Shown here: positions 6,637-13,709 of the stretch, piece after piece
Numbering within the stretch: the stretch's first letter is position 1
How the letters are laid out: each line of letters opens with the position of its first letter
Source: Proteobacteria bacterium SG_bin5
GTDB taxonomy: Bacteria; Pseudomonadota; Alphaproteobacteria; Sphingomonadales; Sphingomonadaceae
Assembly (NCBI GenBank): GCA_002083475.1
Contig: LWDI01000109.1
Location: 951 to 17,268 of the forward strand
Direction: 5' to 3'
DNA length: 16,318 nt
Made by a program: the position numbers and the translations under genes
The notes under the pieces: generated by a model
What the model was told of the DNA's origin: nothing
Seen by the model: the letters and a program-made list of their open reading frames with translations, nothing else
Databases searched by the model: none

Positions 6637-6690
6637 GAAAAAAGCGCCAAACCGCCGGGACGACGGCTCGAGCCCCTTGGCGTCCCGGCG
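6637..6690 (-). terminator. Intrinsic terminator of the serC-serA operon, between convergent genes
   Basis: CGCCGGGACG (6653-6662) pairs perfectly with CGTCCCGGCG (6681-6690). The 18-base loop holds a second small palindrome, GGCTCGAGCC. Read on the minus strand, the hairpin is followed after about nine bases by a run of six T (complement of 6638-6643). This fits a rho-independent terminator for serA; the hairpin may also end sulfatase transcripts from the other side. Confidence 0.7.
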
Positions 6691-6699
6691 TTCGGTGCC

Positions 6700-8280
6700 T
6701 CACGCGAAGCCGAGCGCCATCGCCGTCCGCACCCCTGGCAACGCGCGTACCGCCGCGACCAAATCGCCGGTCACCGGTTCGTCGACCGACAAGAGCAGCA
6801 CCGCCTCGCCCCCGGCCGAGCGGCGCCCCAAATGGAAAGTCGCGATATTCACCCCCGCGTCGCCGAGCGTGCTCCCTAGCCGACCGATGAACCCCGGTGC
6901 GTCCTCGTTGACCACATAGAGCATATGCCCGATGAGATCGGCCTCGACCTTGATCCCGAACAGCTCGACCAAGCGCGGCGCCTGATCGCCGAACAAGGTG
7001 CCCGCGACCGAACGCTCGCCGCTCTCGGTCTTCACCGTCACGCGCAGCAGCGTGTGGTAATCGCCCTCGCGATCGTGCCGCACCTCGCGCACGTCGAGCC
7101 CGCGCTCCTTCGCCAGATAGGGCGCGTTGACCATGTTGACCGTCGCTGAATAGACGCGCAGCATCCCGGCGAGCACCGCGCTGGTGATCGGCTTTTGGTT
7201 GAGGCTCGCCGCCGCGCCTTCGACCTCGATCGCCACGCCCCCGAGCGCGCCGTGCGACAGCTGGCCGACGAGCGAGCCGAGCTTTTCGGCGAGCGCCATG
7301 TACGGCTTGAGCTTGGGCGCCTCTTCTGCGGAGAGCGAGGGCATGTTGAGCGCGTTGGTGATGCCGCCGCTCACCAGATAATCGGCCATTTGCTCCGCCA
7401 CCTGGATCGCGACGTTCACTTGCGCCTCGGTGGTCGAGGCGCCGAGATGCGGGGTCGAGACGAAACCGGGCGTGCCGAACAAGGGCGAGTCCTTGGCGGG
7501 TTCTTGCGCGAACACGTCGAGCGCGGCGCCGGCGATATGGCCGCTCTCCAGCCCTGCTTTCAGCGCGGCTTCATCGATCAGCCCGCCGCGCGCGCAATTG
7601 ATGATCCGCACGCCCTTCTTGGTCTTGGCGAGCGCCTCGGCCGAGAGAATCCCGCGCGTTTGGTCGGTGAGCGGGGTGTGCAGGCTGATGAAATCGGCGC
7701 GCGCGAGAAGCGTGTCGAGATCGACCTTCTCCACCCCCAATTCGATCGCGCGTTCGGGGGTGAGGAAGGGGTCATAGGCCACGACCTTCATCTTCAGCCC
7801 CAGCGCGCGATCGGCGACGATCGACCCGATATTGCCGCAGCCGATCAGCCCCAAGGTCTTGGCGTAGAGTTCCACGCCCATGAAGCGGTTCTTCTCCCAT
7901 TTGCCCGCCTGGGTGCTCGCATCGGCCTCGGGAAGTTGGCGGGCGAGCGCGAACATCAGCGCGATCGCATGTTCGGCGGTGGTGATCGAATTGCCGAAGG
8001 GCGTGTTCATCACCACCACGCCCTGGGCACTGGCGGCGGGAATATCGACATTGTCGACGCCGATCCCGGCGCGGCCGATCACTTTCAGCTTGGTCGCGGC
8101 GGCGAGAATGTCCTTGGTGACCTTGGTCGAGGAACGGATGGCGAGGCCGTCATAATCGCCGATGATCGCTTTGAGTTCATCGGGGGTCTTGCCGGTGATT
8201 TCATCGACTTCGAGGCCACGCGCGCGGAAAATCGCGGCGGCTTGCGGGTCCATTTTGTCGGAGATGAGGACTTTGGGCAT
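6700..8280 (-). CDS. serA: D-3-phosphoglycerate dehydrogenase
   Basis: First enzyme of serine synthesis: it oxidises 3-phosphoglycerate to 3-phosphohydroxypyruvate with NAD in the cytosol. The 526-residue length fits the long form. Residues 1-300 are the catalytic and NAD-binding domains, with GLIGCGNIG at 144-152, the substrate/catalytic Arg231 in NCARGG, Glu260 in AQEP and His278 in PHLG. Then comes the intervening (ASB) domain. Residues from about 453 form an ACT domain (HMLYVVNEDAPGFIGRLGSTL), which in relatives binds serine for feedback control. The ATG at 8278-8280 is preceded by AAGGA with a 7-base gap. It is downstream of serC on the same strand, with 189 bases between them filled by a three-hairpin repeat. 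Confidence 0.97.
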   Translation of the reverse strand: MPKVLISDKMDPQAAAIFRARGLEVDEITGKTPDELKAIIGDYDGLAIRSSTKVTKDILAAATKLKVIGRAGIGVDNVDIPAASAQGVVVMNTPFGNSITTAEHAIALMFALARQLPEADASTQAGKWEKNRFMGVELYAKTLGLIGCGNIGSIVADRALGLKMKVVAYDPFLTPERAIELGVEKVDLDTLLARADFISLHTPLTDQTRGILSAEALAKTKKGVRIINCARGGLIDEAALKAGLESGHIAGAALDVFAQEPAKDSPLFGTPGFVSTPHLGASTTEAQVNVAIQVAEQMADYLVSGGITNALNMPSLSAEEAPKLKPYMALAEKLGSLVGQLSHGALGGVAIEVEGAAASLNQKPITSAVLAGMLRVYSATVNMVNAPYLAKERGLDVREVRHDREGDYHTLLRVTVKTESGERSVAGTLFGDQAPRLVELFGIKVEADLIGHMLYVVNEDAPGFIGRLGSTLGDAGVNIATFHLGRRSAGGEAVLLLSVDEPVTGDLVAAVRALPGVRTAMALGFA

Positions 8281-8296
8281 GGGGGGTTCCTTGGTT

Positions 8297-8460
8297 CCCT
8301 CTCCCGCTGGCGGGAGAGGGTCGGGGTGAGGGCGTGTTGCGTAAGCGCGGCCCGCTCCCTCTCCCCTTCAGGGGAGAGGGCTGGGGAGAGGGGGCGATGC
8401 AGAGCGGCGGTCCGGCTCCTTGGCCCCCTCTCCCAACCCTCTCCCCTGAAGGGGAGAGGG
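8297..8460. repeat. Three-hairpin repeat inside the serC-serA operon
   Basis: Three strong hairpins with 11-bp perfect stems and two-base loops stand in 164 bases: CCCTCTCCCGC/GCGGGAGAGGG at 8297-8320, CCCTCTCCCCT/AGGGGAGAGGG at 8357-8380 and the same stem again at 8437-8460 with the loop changed from TC to GA. The stretches between them (GGGGAGAGGGGG near 8384 and CCCCCTCTCCC near 8425) can also pair with each other. The array lies between the serC stop and the serA start, so it must be transcribed if the two genes share a message, and could affect transcript stability or relative output. Confidence 0.85.
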
Positions 8461-8469
8461 CTCGAGGCA

Positions 8470-9615
8470 TCAGGCGCGTGCCTCGGCATAGGCCCAGTCG
8501 AGCCAGGGGCCGAGCGCTTCGATATCGGCGGTGTCGACCGTCGCGCCGCACCAAATGCGCAGGCCGGGCGGCGCGTCGCGATAGCCGGCGATGTCGAACG
8601 CGGCGCCCTCGGCCTCGAGCAGCGCGGTCATCCGCTTGATGAACGCGGCATCGGCGCCCGCGACCGTGAGGCAGACGCTGGTCTTGGAGCGCGTCGCCGG
8701 ATCGGCGGCGAGATGGCCGAGCCAGTCGCGCGCCGCGACGATCGCGTCGAGCGCGGCGGCATTGGCGTCGCTGCGCGCGATCAGCGCGTCGAGCCCGCCG
8801 AGCCCCGCCGCCCAGTCGAGCGCGAAGATCACGTCCTCGACCGCGAGCATCGACGGGGTATTGATCGTCTCGCCCGCGAAAATGCCCTCGATCAGCTTGC
8901 CGCCCTTGGTCAGGCGGAAAATCTTGGGGAGCGGCCAGGCCGGCGTATGGCTTTCCAGCCGCTCGACCGCGCGCGGCCCCAGGATCAGCACGCCATGCGC
9001 GCCCTCGCCGCCGAGCACTTTCTGCCAGCTGAAGGTCGCGACGTCGAGCTTGTCCCAGGGCAGATCATAAGCGAACACCGCGCTGGTCGCGTCGGCGAAG
9101 CTCAGCCCTTCGCGGTCATCGGCGATCCAATCGCCGTTCGGCACGCGCACGCCGCTCGTCGTGCCGTTCCAGGTGAACAGCACGTCATGGCCCCAATCGA
9201 CCGCGCCCAGATCGGGCAGCGCGCCATAATCGGCGCGCAGGATCGTGGGGTTGAGTTTTAGCTGTTTGACCGCGTCGGTCACCCAGCCCTCGCCGAAACT
9301 CTCCCAGGCGAGCGCGGTGACGGGGCGGGCGCCGAGCATCGTCCACATCGCCATTTCATAGGCGCCGGTGTCGGAGGCGGGGACGATGCCGATGCGGTGC
9401 GTCTCGGGCACGCGCAGCACTTGGCGGGTGAGCGCGATCGCGCGTTCGAGCCGCGCCTTGCCGAGCTTCGAGCGGTGCGAGCGGCCGAGCGCGGCGGTCG
9501 CGAGCTTGTCGGCCGACCAGCCGGGGGGCTTGGCGCAGGGACCCGAGGAAAAATGGGCGCGCGCCGGCTTCACCGCCGGCTTGGCGTGCGCCACGAGGGC
9601 GCCGAGTTCAGTCAT
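8470..9615 (-). CDS. serC: Phosphoserine aminotransferase (alphaproteobacterial type)
   Basis: A 381-residue class V aminotransferase that converts 3-phosphohydroxypyruvate and glutamate to O-phosphoserine, the step after SerA. It shows the N-terminal substrate loop HFSSGPCAKPPGW (residues 21-33), GRSHRSK at 44-50, LSFADATSAVFAYD around 171-184 with the cofactor-binding Asp175, and TFSWQKVLGGEGAHG, in which Lys199 should carry pyridoxal phosphate. The frame is open much further upstream, but through repeat DNA; I start at the ATG 9613-9615 because AAGGAGAG lies just before it, inside a leader hairpin. SerC may also serve vitamin B6 synthesis (PdxF), as in other Gram-negatives. Confidence 0.97.
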   Translation of the reverse strand: MTELGALVAHAKPAVKPARAHFSSGPCAKPPGWSADKLATAALGRSHRSKLGKARLERAIALTRQVLRVPETHRIGIVPASDTGAYEMAMWTMLGARPVTALAWESFGEGWVTDAVKQLKLNPTILRADYGALPDLGAVDWGHDVLFTWNGTTSGVRVPNGDWIADDREGLSFADATSAVFAYDLPWDKLDVATFSWQKVLGGEGAHGVLILGPRAVERLESHTPAWPLPKIFRLTKGGKLIEGIFAGETINTPSMLAVEDVIFALDWAAGLGGLDALIARSDANAAALDAIVAARDWLGHLAADPATRSKTSVCLTVAGADAAFIKRMTALLEAEGAAFDIAGYRDAPPGLRIWCGATVDTADIEALGPWLDWAYAEARA

Positions 9616-9695
9616 GTCAGTCTCTCCTTGCAGAGAGCACGCGCGGCGTTGGGACCGCGGGGCCCGTCCACCGCTGTAACGATGTTTCGACCAGG
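9616..9695 (-). ncRNA. serC-type leader RNA motif in the 5' UTR of serC
   Basis: On the minus strand, directly before serC, the stem CTCTCT (9637-9632) pairs with GGAGAG (9627-9622) around the GNRA loop GCAA. This hairpin holds the ribosome-binding site of serC. A second, GC-rich hairpin can form just upstream (about 9640-9678, GCGG...GGAC...GTCC...CCGC). A two-hairpin RNA with the second stem covering the ribosome site is the known alphaproteobacterial serC motif (Rfam family serC), found ahead of serC-serA operons. Pairing of the ribosome site suggests control of translation. The signal it senses has not been settled as far as I know. Confidence 0.65.
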
Positions 9696-9724
9696 GGCAA
9701 GAGGCCGCAATGAAAAATCCAAAT

Positions 9725-9863
9725 CCTCCCCGTTTTACGGGGAGGGGAACCATTTGCGGCACGCAAATGATGGAGGGGGGCCACGCAGCGCGATCTGCGA
9801 CCACGAACCGGTCCCCCTCCGTCACCCGCTTATGCGGGTGCCACCTCCCCGTGAACGGGGAGG
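9725..9863. repeat. Five-stem palindromic element, copy 2
   Basis: A 139-bp element between the serC leader region and the extensin-like gene. The stems are A, CCTCCCCGT-TTT-ACGGGGAGG (9725-9745); B, CATTTGCG-GCA-CGCAAATG (9751-9769); C, GGAGGGGG (9772-9779) with CCCCCTCC (9813-9820); B', CACCCGC-TTAT-GCGGGTG (9823-9840); and A', CCTCCCCGT-GA-ACGGGGAGG (9844-9863). The order matches the copy at 4420-4539, while stems A, B and B' have different bases that still pair. It lies upstream of both flanking genes, which are divergent here, so it is not acting as a shared terminator at this site. Confidence 0.87.
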
Positions 9864-9952
9864 AATTGGGCAATGATTCACCGGCTGCAACCGGGCGCCC
9901 CGTTCACCGCATGGTTAACGCCTCGGTCACCACCCCGCGCTAGGCGACTCGC

Positions 9953-10600
9953 ATGCGCGTGCTCGCCCTCGCTTTGCTTCTCGCCGGTTGCGCCGGCCAA
10001 GATCGTGTCGCGCCCCCGCCGCGCCCGCGCGGCAGCCCGCCGGTCACGCTCGACCTGCCGACCAGCCGCGAGACCCAAGCCTGTTTCGCCGATCTCTCGC
10101 GGCTGGGCGTGCGCTATTCGCCGCTCCCCGATCGCGATTATGGCGGCGGCTGCCAGTTGATCGGCGCGGTGCAATTGCTCGACATCGGCGTGCCGGTGAC
10201 GGGGATCAAAGCCATGCGCTGTGGCCTCGCGCGCGCCTTCATCGGCTGGGCGCGCAACGGCGTCGCCCCCGCCGCGCGCGAGATCCTGGGTGGCGAACTC
10301 GTCCGGATCGAAACGATGGGGAGTTACGCCTGCCGCGACACCGTTGGCACCGCTTATGCCCGGCTGTCGGGCCATGCCTTGGCCAATGCGGTCGACGTCT
10401 CGGGCTTCGTGCTGGCGGACGGGCGGCGGATCACGGTGCTCGGGGGCTGGCGCTCGGCGGACCCGGCGGTGGCTGAGTTCCTGCGCGTGATCCGCGCCTC
10501 CGCCTGCAAGCGCTTCGGCACCGTGCTCAGCCCCGATTACAACGCCGCGCATGCCAACCACTTCCACTTGGAAGACGATCGCGCGGGCTTCTGCCGCTAG
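9953..10600 (+). CDS. Extensin-like C-terminal domain lipoprotein
   Basis: A 215-residue protein with a lipoprotein signal peptide: MRVLALALLLAGC, lipobox LAGC with Cys13 as the lipidated residue. A proline-rich stretch (20-36) follows, then an extensin-like C-terminal domain (Pfam Extensin_C type) covering about residues 40-215. The domain carries SGHALANAVDVSGF (139-152) and AHANHFHLED (199-208). His141, Asp148 and His203/His205 match the zinc-binding pattern of LAS-type peptidases such as D,D-carboxypeptidases of the M15 group. I therefore infer a zinc-dependent cell-wall enzyme on the periplasmic side of a membrane; activity for this family is not established here. Paired cysteines (44, 67, 90, 127, 185, 214) suggest disulfides. 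The ribosome site is weak. Confidence 0.9.
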   Translation: MRVLALALLLAGCAGQDRVAPPPRPRGSPPVTLDLPTSRETQACFADLSRLGVRYSPLPDRDYGGGCQLIGAVQLLDIGVPVTGIKAMRCGLARAFIGWARNGVAPAAREILGGELVRIETMGSYACRDTVGTAYARLSGHALANAVDVSGFVLADGRRITVLGGWRSADPAVAEFLRVIRASACKRFGTVLSPDYNAAHANHFHLEDDRAGFCR

Positions 10601-10633
10601 GCGCGCGCCCCCGGCTGGGTTAGGGGCGGGGAA

Positions 10634-11536
10634 ATGAGCGACGCCAAAATCCCCAACCGCCTCTTCGCGCCCGCCCGGCAAGACGCCGAGACCGCCAAGG
10701 GATCGGTCCGCACCCCGCAGACCGAAGACCCCGCCTATCGCCTTGCCTTTCAGGACATGGACTTTCTGCTGCGCGAGGATTTGCGCCCGGTGCGCTTCCA
10801 GCTCGAGCTGCTGAAGCCCGATCTGATCCTGGCGGAAGCCGGCATCGCCTCGACTTTCGTCTTCTACGGCTCGGCGCGCATTCCCGAGCCCGCCAAGGCG
10901 CAAGCGTTGCTCGAACTCGCCGAGGGCGACGAGGCGCGGCGCATCGCCGAGCGGCTGATCGAAAAGAGCAAATATTATGACGAAGCGCGCAAGCTCGCGC
11001 GGATCGTGAGCCAAGTGCCGCGCGACGCCCAGGGCAAGCGCCAATTCGTCGTCTGCTCGGGCGGCGGCCCGTCGATCATGGAAGCCGCCAATCGCGGCGC
11101 GACCGATGTCGGCGCCGAATCGATCGGGCTCAACATCGTGTTGCCGCACGAACAGGCGCCCAATCCTTATGTCACGCCTAAGCTGAGCCTGCAGTTTCAC
11201 TATTTCGCGCTGCGCAAGATGCACTTCCTGCTGCACGCGCGCGCGCTCGCGGCTTTTCCCGGCGGCTATGGCACGTTCGACGAATTGTTCGAGCTGCTGA
11301 CGCTGATCCAAACCGGCAAGATCGAGCCGATGCCGGTGATGTTGTTCGGCGAGGCCTTCTGGCGCCGCGTCGTCAATTGGGAGGCGCTGTGCGAGGAGGG
11401 GGTGATCTCGCCGCGCGATCTGAAGATCTTCCGCTTCGTCGAAACCGCCGAGCAAGCCTGGGATTTCGTCCGCGAATTCTACCGCGAGCGCCGCGACCCG
11501 ACCGAGGGCGATCCGCTCGCGGGGCCGAACGACTAG
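10634..11536 (+). CDS. LOG-family protein (nucleotide 5'-monophosphate phosphoribohydrolase-like, long form)
   Basis: A 300-residue member of the LOG/TIGR00730 family. It shows FVFYGSARIP (76-84), VVCSGGGPSIMEAANRG (139-155) and the hallmark PGGYGTFDELFE (209-220) with the catalytic glutamate; Arg194-Lys195 fall in FALRKMHF. LOG proteins cleave the N-glycosidic bond of nucleoside monophosphates; plant enzymes release active cytokinin, and bacterial long forms such as PpnN recycle purine nucleotides. An N-terminal extension of about 70 residues before the Rossmann-like core marks the longer type. It has no signal peptide and is cytosolic. It starts 33 bases after the extensin-like gene, with GGGGCGGGG upstream of the ATG. 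The true substrate cannot be told from sequence. Confidence 0.9.
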   Translation: MSDAKIPNRLFAPARQDAETAKGSVRTPQTEDPAYRLAFQDMDFLLREDLRPVRFQLELLKPDLILAEAGIASTFVFYGSARIPEPAKAQALLELAEGDEARRIAERLIEKSKYYDEARKLARIVSQVPRDAQGKRQFVVCSGGGPSIMEAANRGATDVGAESIGLNIVLPHEQAPNPYVTPKLSLQFHYFALRKMHFLLHARALAAFPGGYGTFDELFELLTLIQTGKIEPMPVMLFGEAFWRRVVNWEALCEEGVISPRDLKIFRFVETAEQAWDFVREFYRERRDPTEGDPLAGPND

Positions 11537-11589
11537 CTTGGCCTTGGCGGTGCGCGCGCCTATCTGCCGCACCGAGGCCCATGACCTGC

Positions 11590-11618
11590 CGTCACCCCGG
11601 GTCAAGCCCAGGATGACG
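11590..11618. repeat. Short palindromic repeat (GTCATCC/GGATGAC type)
   Basis: The arms CGTCACCCCGGG (11590-11601) and CCCAGGATGACG (11607-11618) flank the loop TCAAG. On the plus strand two positions are mismatched, but on the minus strand both become G-U pairs, giving a full 12-bp RNA stem with loop CTTGA. It lies between the LOG and gloA genes and belongs to a repeat type common between genes in alphaproteobacteria. This is the fourth intergenic palindrome type in the window. Confidence 0.65.
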
Positions 11619-11668
11619 CCCTTAGGGTCGAGGGCTTGGACTTGCACGAACGAAAGGAGTCCGCCGCC

Positions 11669-12097
11669 GTGAAATATCTCCACACGATGATCCGCGTCCA
11701 CGATCCGGACGAGACGGTGAAGTTCCTGGAAATCTTGGGGCTGAAGGAAGTCCGCCGCTTCGATAACGAAAAGGGCCGCTTCACCCTGATCTTCATGGCC
11801 GCCCCCGGCGACGAGGCGGCGCAGGTCGAGCTCACCTATAATTGGCCGCCCGAAAGCGGCGAGGCCGAAGTCTATGGCGAGGGGCGTAACTTCGGCCATC
11901 TCGCTTACCGGGTCGAGAATATCTACGAAACCTGCCAGCGGCTGATGGACGCCGGCTACACGATCAACCGCCCGCCGCGCGACGGGCACATGGCGTTCGT
12001 GCGCACGCCCGACAATATCTCGATCGAGCTGCTGCAAGACGGGCATTTGCCGCCGCAAGAGCCCTGGGCGTCGATGCCCAACACGGGCCATTGGTGA
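11669..12097 (+). CDS. gloA: Lactoylglutathione lyase (glyoxalase I)
   Basis: A 142-residue enzyme that isomerises the hemithioacetal of methylglyoxal and glutathione to S-lactoylglutathione. The four metal ligands of the family all appear at expected positions: His5 (LHTMIRV), Glu54 (VELTYNW), His77 (FGHLAYRV) and Glu120 (ISIELL). The short length fits the Ni-dependent bacterial class. I chose GTG at 11669 as the start, because AAAGGAG lies 9 bases ahead and the protein then begins MKYLHTM as relatives do; an in-frame TTG at 11636 is less likely. Its stop codon overlaps the gloB start by one base (TGATG), so the two glyoxalases are probably translated in a coupled way. Confidence 0.96.
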   Translation: MKYLHTMIRVHDPDETVKFLEILGLKEVRRFDNEKGRFTLIFMAAPGDEAAQVELTYNWPPESGEAEVYGEGRNFGHLAYRVENIYETCQRLMDAGYTINRPPRDGHMAFVRTPDNISIELLQDGHLPPQEPWASMPNTGHW

Positions 12098-12828
12098 TGG
12101 TGCTCGACATCGTCTGCGTCCCGGCGCTCAGCGACAATTATATCTGGCTCGCGCATGATCCCGCCTCGGGCGAGACGGTCGTCGTCGATCCGGCGCAGGC
12201 GGCGCCGGTCGATCTCGTGCTCGTCGAGCGCGGCTGGCGGTTGAGCGCGATCTGGAACACCCATTGGCACCCCGATCACACCGATGGCAACGCCGAGCTG
12301 AAGGCGGCGCACGGCGTCCCCGTGATCGCCCCCGCCGCCGAAGCCGCGCGCATCCCCACCGCCGATCGGCTGGTGGCCGAGGGCGACCGGGTGATGCTCG
12401 GCGACAATGTGGCGACGGTGTGGGAAACGCCCGCGCATACCGCCGGCCACATCAGCTATCATCTTGCCGAGGCGGGGGTGATTTTCGTCGGCGACACTTT
12501 GTTCGCGATGGGCTGCGGGCGACTGTTCGAGGGGACGGCCGCGCAAATGTTCGCGAACATGCAGCGCTACGCCGCGCTGCCCGAGGCGACGCGCGTCTAT
12601 TGCGCGCATGAATATACCGAGAGCAACGCGCGCTTCGCCTTGTCGCGCGCGCCCGAGGATCGCGCGCTCGTCGCGCGGATGGCGGCGGTGCGCGCGGCGC
12701 GCGCCGAGGGGCGGCCGACGGTGCCGACCGACATCGGCCTCGAACGCGCGACCAACCCCTTTTTGCGCGCGCGCGACGCGGCGGAACTGGCCGAATTGCG
12801 CGCCGCCAAGGATGGCTTTCGCGGCTGA
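12097..12828 (+). CDS. gloB: Hydroxyacylglutathione hydrolase (glyoxalase II)
   Basis: A 243-residue metallo-beta-lactamase-fold hydrolase that splits S-lactoylglutathione into D-lactate and glutathione, the second step after GloA. The binuclear metal site is complete: THWHPDH (55-61), His114 in TPAHTAGH, Asp133 in VGDTLF and His171 in CAHEYT. The family-specific part after the metal site has TNPFLRARD near the C terminus. It begins at the ATG 12097-12099, sharing one base with the gloA stop. A GTG/TTG slightly upstream is in frame but less likely. Glyoxalase I and II directly adjoining is less common than separated genes and makes a compact detoxification unit. The enzyme has no signal peptide and is cytosolic. 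Confidence 0.96.
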   Translation: MVLDIVCVPALSDNYIWLAHDPASGETVVVDPAQAAPVDLVLVERGWRLSAIWNTHWHPDHTDGNAELKAAHGVPVIAPAAEAARIPTADRLVAEGDRVMLGDNVATVWETPAHTAGHISYHLAEAGVIFVGDTLFAMGCGRLFEGTAAQMFANMQRYAALPEATRVYCAHEYTESNARFALSRAPEDRALVARMAAVRAARAEGRPTVPTDIGLERATNPFLRARDAAELAELRAAKDGFRG

Positions 12829-12880
12829 GCTGGGGTAGACTTGGCATCGACCGGGGGCGTCGTCGCGAAAAGGGAGAGCC

Positions 12881-13297
12881 ATGCCCCGCCTGTTCCTGAC
12901 CCTGACTCTGATCCTTGCCGGCTGCGCGACCACGCCGCAGGAGCGCGCCGCCATCGCGCGCGACGAGGCCGCGACCGAGGCCAAGCTCGCCGCCGCGCTC
13001 AAGGGTTTCGCCCCCGCCGGCCCGCCACAGACCTGCATCAACGAGCGCCGGCAGACGTACAACACGACCACGATCGGCGACACGATCCTCTATCGCTTCG
13101 GGCGCGACGAAATTTTCGTCAACCGCGCCCCCGGCTGCAACGGCGCCGGGCGGGGCGATGCGCTGGTGCTCGTCAATTATCAAGCCGGGCTGCTGTGCGC
13201 GGGGCAGATCATCCGCACGGTCGACGTGATTTCGCGCGTGCAAACGGGCAGTTGCGCGCTCGGCGACTTCACCCCCTATAAGCGGGTGAAGTCGTGA
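12881..13297 (+). CDS. Cysteine-containing lipoprotein, first of a tandem paralogous pair
   Basis: A 138-residue protein with a clear lipoprotein signal (MPRLFLTLTLILAGC, lipid Cys15), followed by an alanine- and charge-rich helix (20-42), then a small domain. I recognise no named family. The domain has four cysteines, at 52, 86, 106 and 125, and ends CALGDFTPYKR. The following gene encodes a related domain with the same cysteine spacing, so the two arose by duplication. All four cysteines probably form two disulfides in the periplasm. The ATG at 12881 follows AAGGGAGAG with a short gap. The stop overlaps the next start by four bases (GTGA), which indicates translational coupling. Function unknown. 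Confidence 0.85.
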   Translation: MPRLFLTLTLILAGCATTPQERAAIARDEAATEAKLAAALKGFAPAGPPQTCINERRQTYNTTTIGDTILYRFGRDEIFVNRAPGCNGAGRGDALVLVNYQAGLLCAGQIIRTVDVISRVQTGSCALGDFTPYKRVKS

Positions 13298-13704
13298 AGC
13301 GCGTGGCCGGCGCGCTCGTCGCGCTCGTCGCGGGGCTGGCGGCGAGCGGCATGGCCGCCGATAGCGACGCCCCCTCGCGCGAGCTCGCCGAGGCGATCGC
13401 TGGCCGCGTCGCCGGCGCGCCCGAGAGCTGCGTCGATTCGCGCCGCTTGCTCGGGCCCGAGCGGATCGACCAGCGCCATCTCGTCTATCGCCAAAACTGC
13501 CAGCGGCTCTGGGTCAACACACTGCGCGATCGCTGCCAGCCGCTGGTCGGCGACAATATTCTGGTGTTCGACAATCAGTTCGGCACGCAGTTGTGCGAGC
13601 GCGACCGGTTCATGGTGCAGGGCCGCAACGGCGGTTTTTCGGCGGCCTATTGTTTTCTGGGCAAATTCACGCCCTATGACAAGCCGCCCGCGCCCAAGCG
13701 CTGA
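13294..13704 (+). CDS. Secreted cysteine-rich protein, second of the tandem pair
   Basis: A 136-residue protein starting at GTG (13294), which overlaps the previous stop. Residues 4-22 look like a cleavable signal peptide (VAGALVALVAGLAASGMAA), with cleavage near AMAA/ADS rather than a lipobox. The mature part has cysteines at 46, 69, 81, 101 and 120 and ends CFLGKFTPYDK. It aligns with the upstream lipoprotein: C46, C81, C101 and C120 match C52, C86, C106 and C125, and the spacings 20 and 19 are identical. Cys69 is extra and may be free or form a dimer. No known family recognised; it is a periplasmic or surface protein of unknown role. It ends 5 bases from the convergent DUF305 gene with no terminator between. 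Confidence 0.82.
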   Translation: MKRVAGALVALVAGLAASGMAADSDAPSRELAEAIAGRVAGAPESCVDSRRLLGPERIDQRHLVYRQNCQRLWVNTLRDRCQPLVGDNILVFDNQFGTQLCERDRFMVQGRNGGFSAAYCFLGKFTPYDKPPAPKR

Positions 13705-13709
13705 GCGCG

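Noticed and set aside
7195..9261. A 688-codon plus-strand open frame across serA and serC
   Set aside because: It lies antisense to both serine genes and reads through the intergenic hairpins; its composition is that of a shadow.
9616..9873. N-terminal extension of SerC up to base 9873
   Set aside because: The extension would translate the five-stem repeat and the leader RNA; the family starts at the ATG next to AAGGAGAG.
9878..12091. A 737-codon open frame on the minus strand across the extensin, LOG and gloA genes
   Set aside because: It is antisense to three well-supported genes, is rich in Arg, Ala, Gly and His as expected of a high-GC shadow, and shows no family motif.
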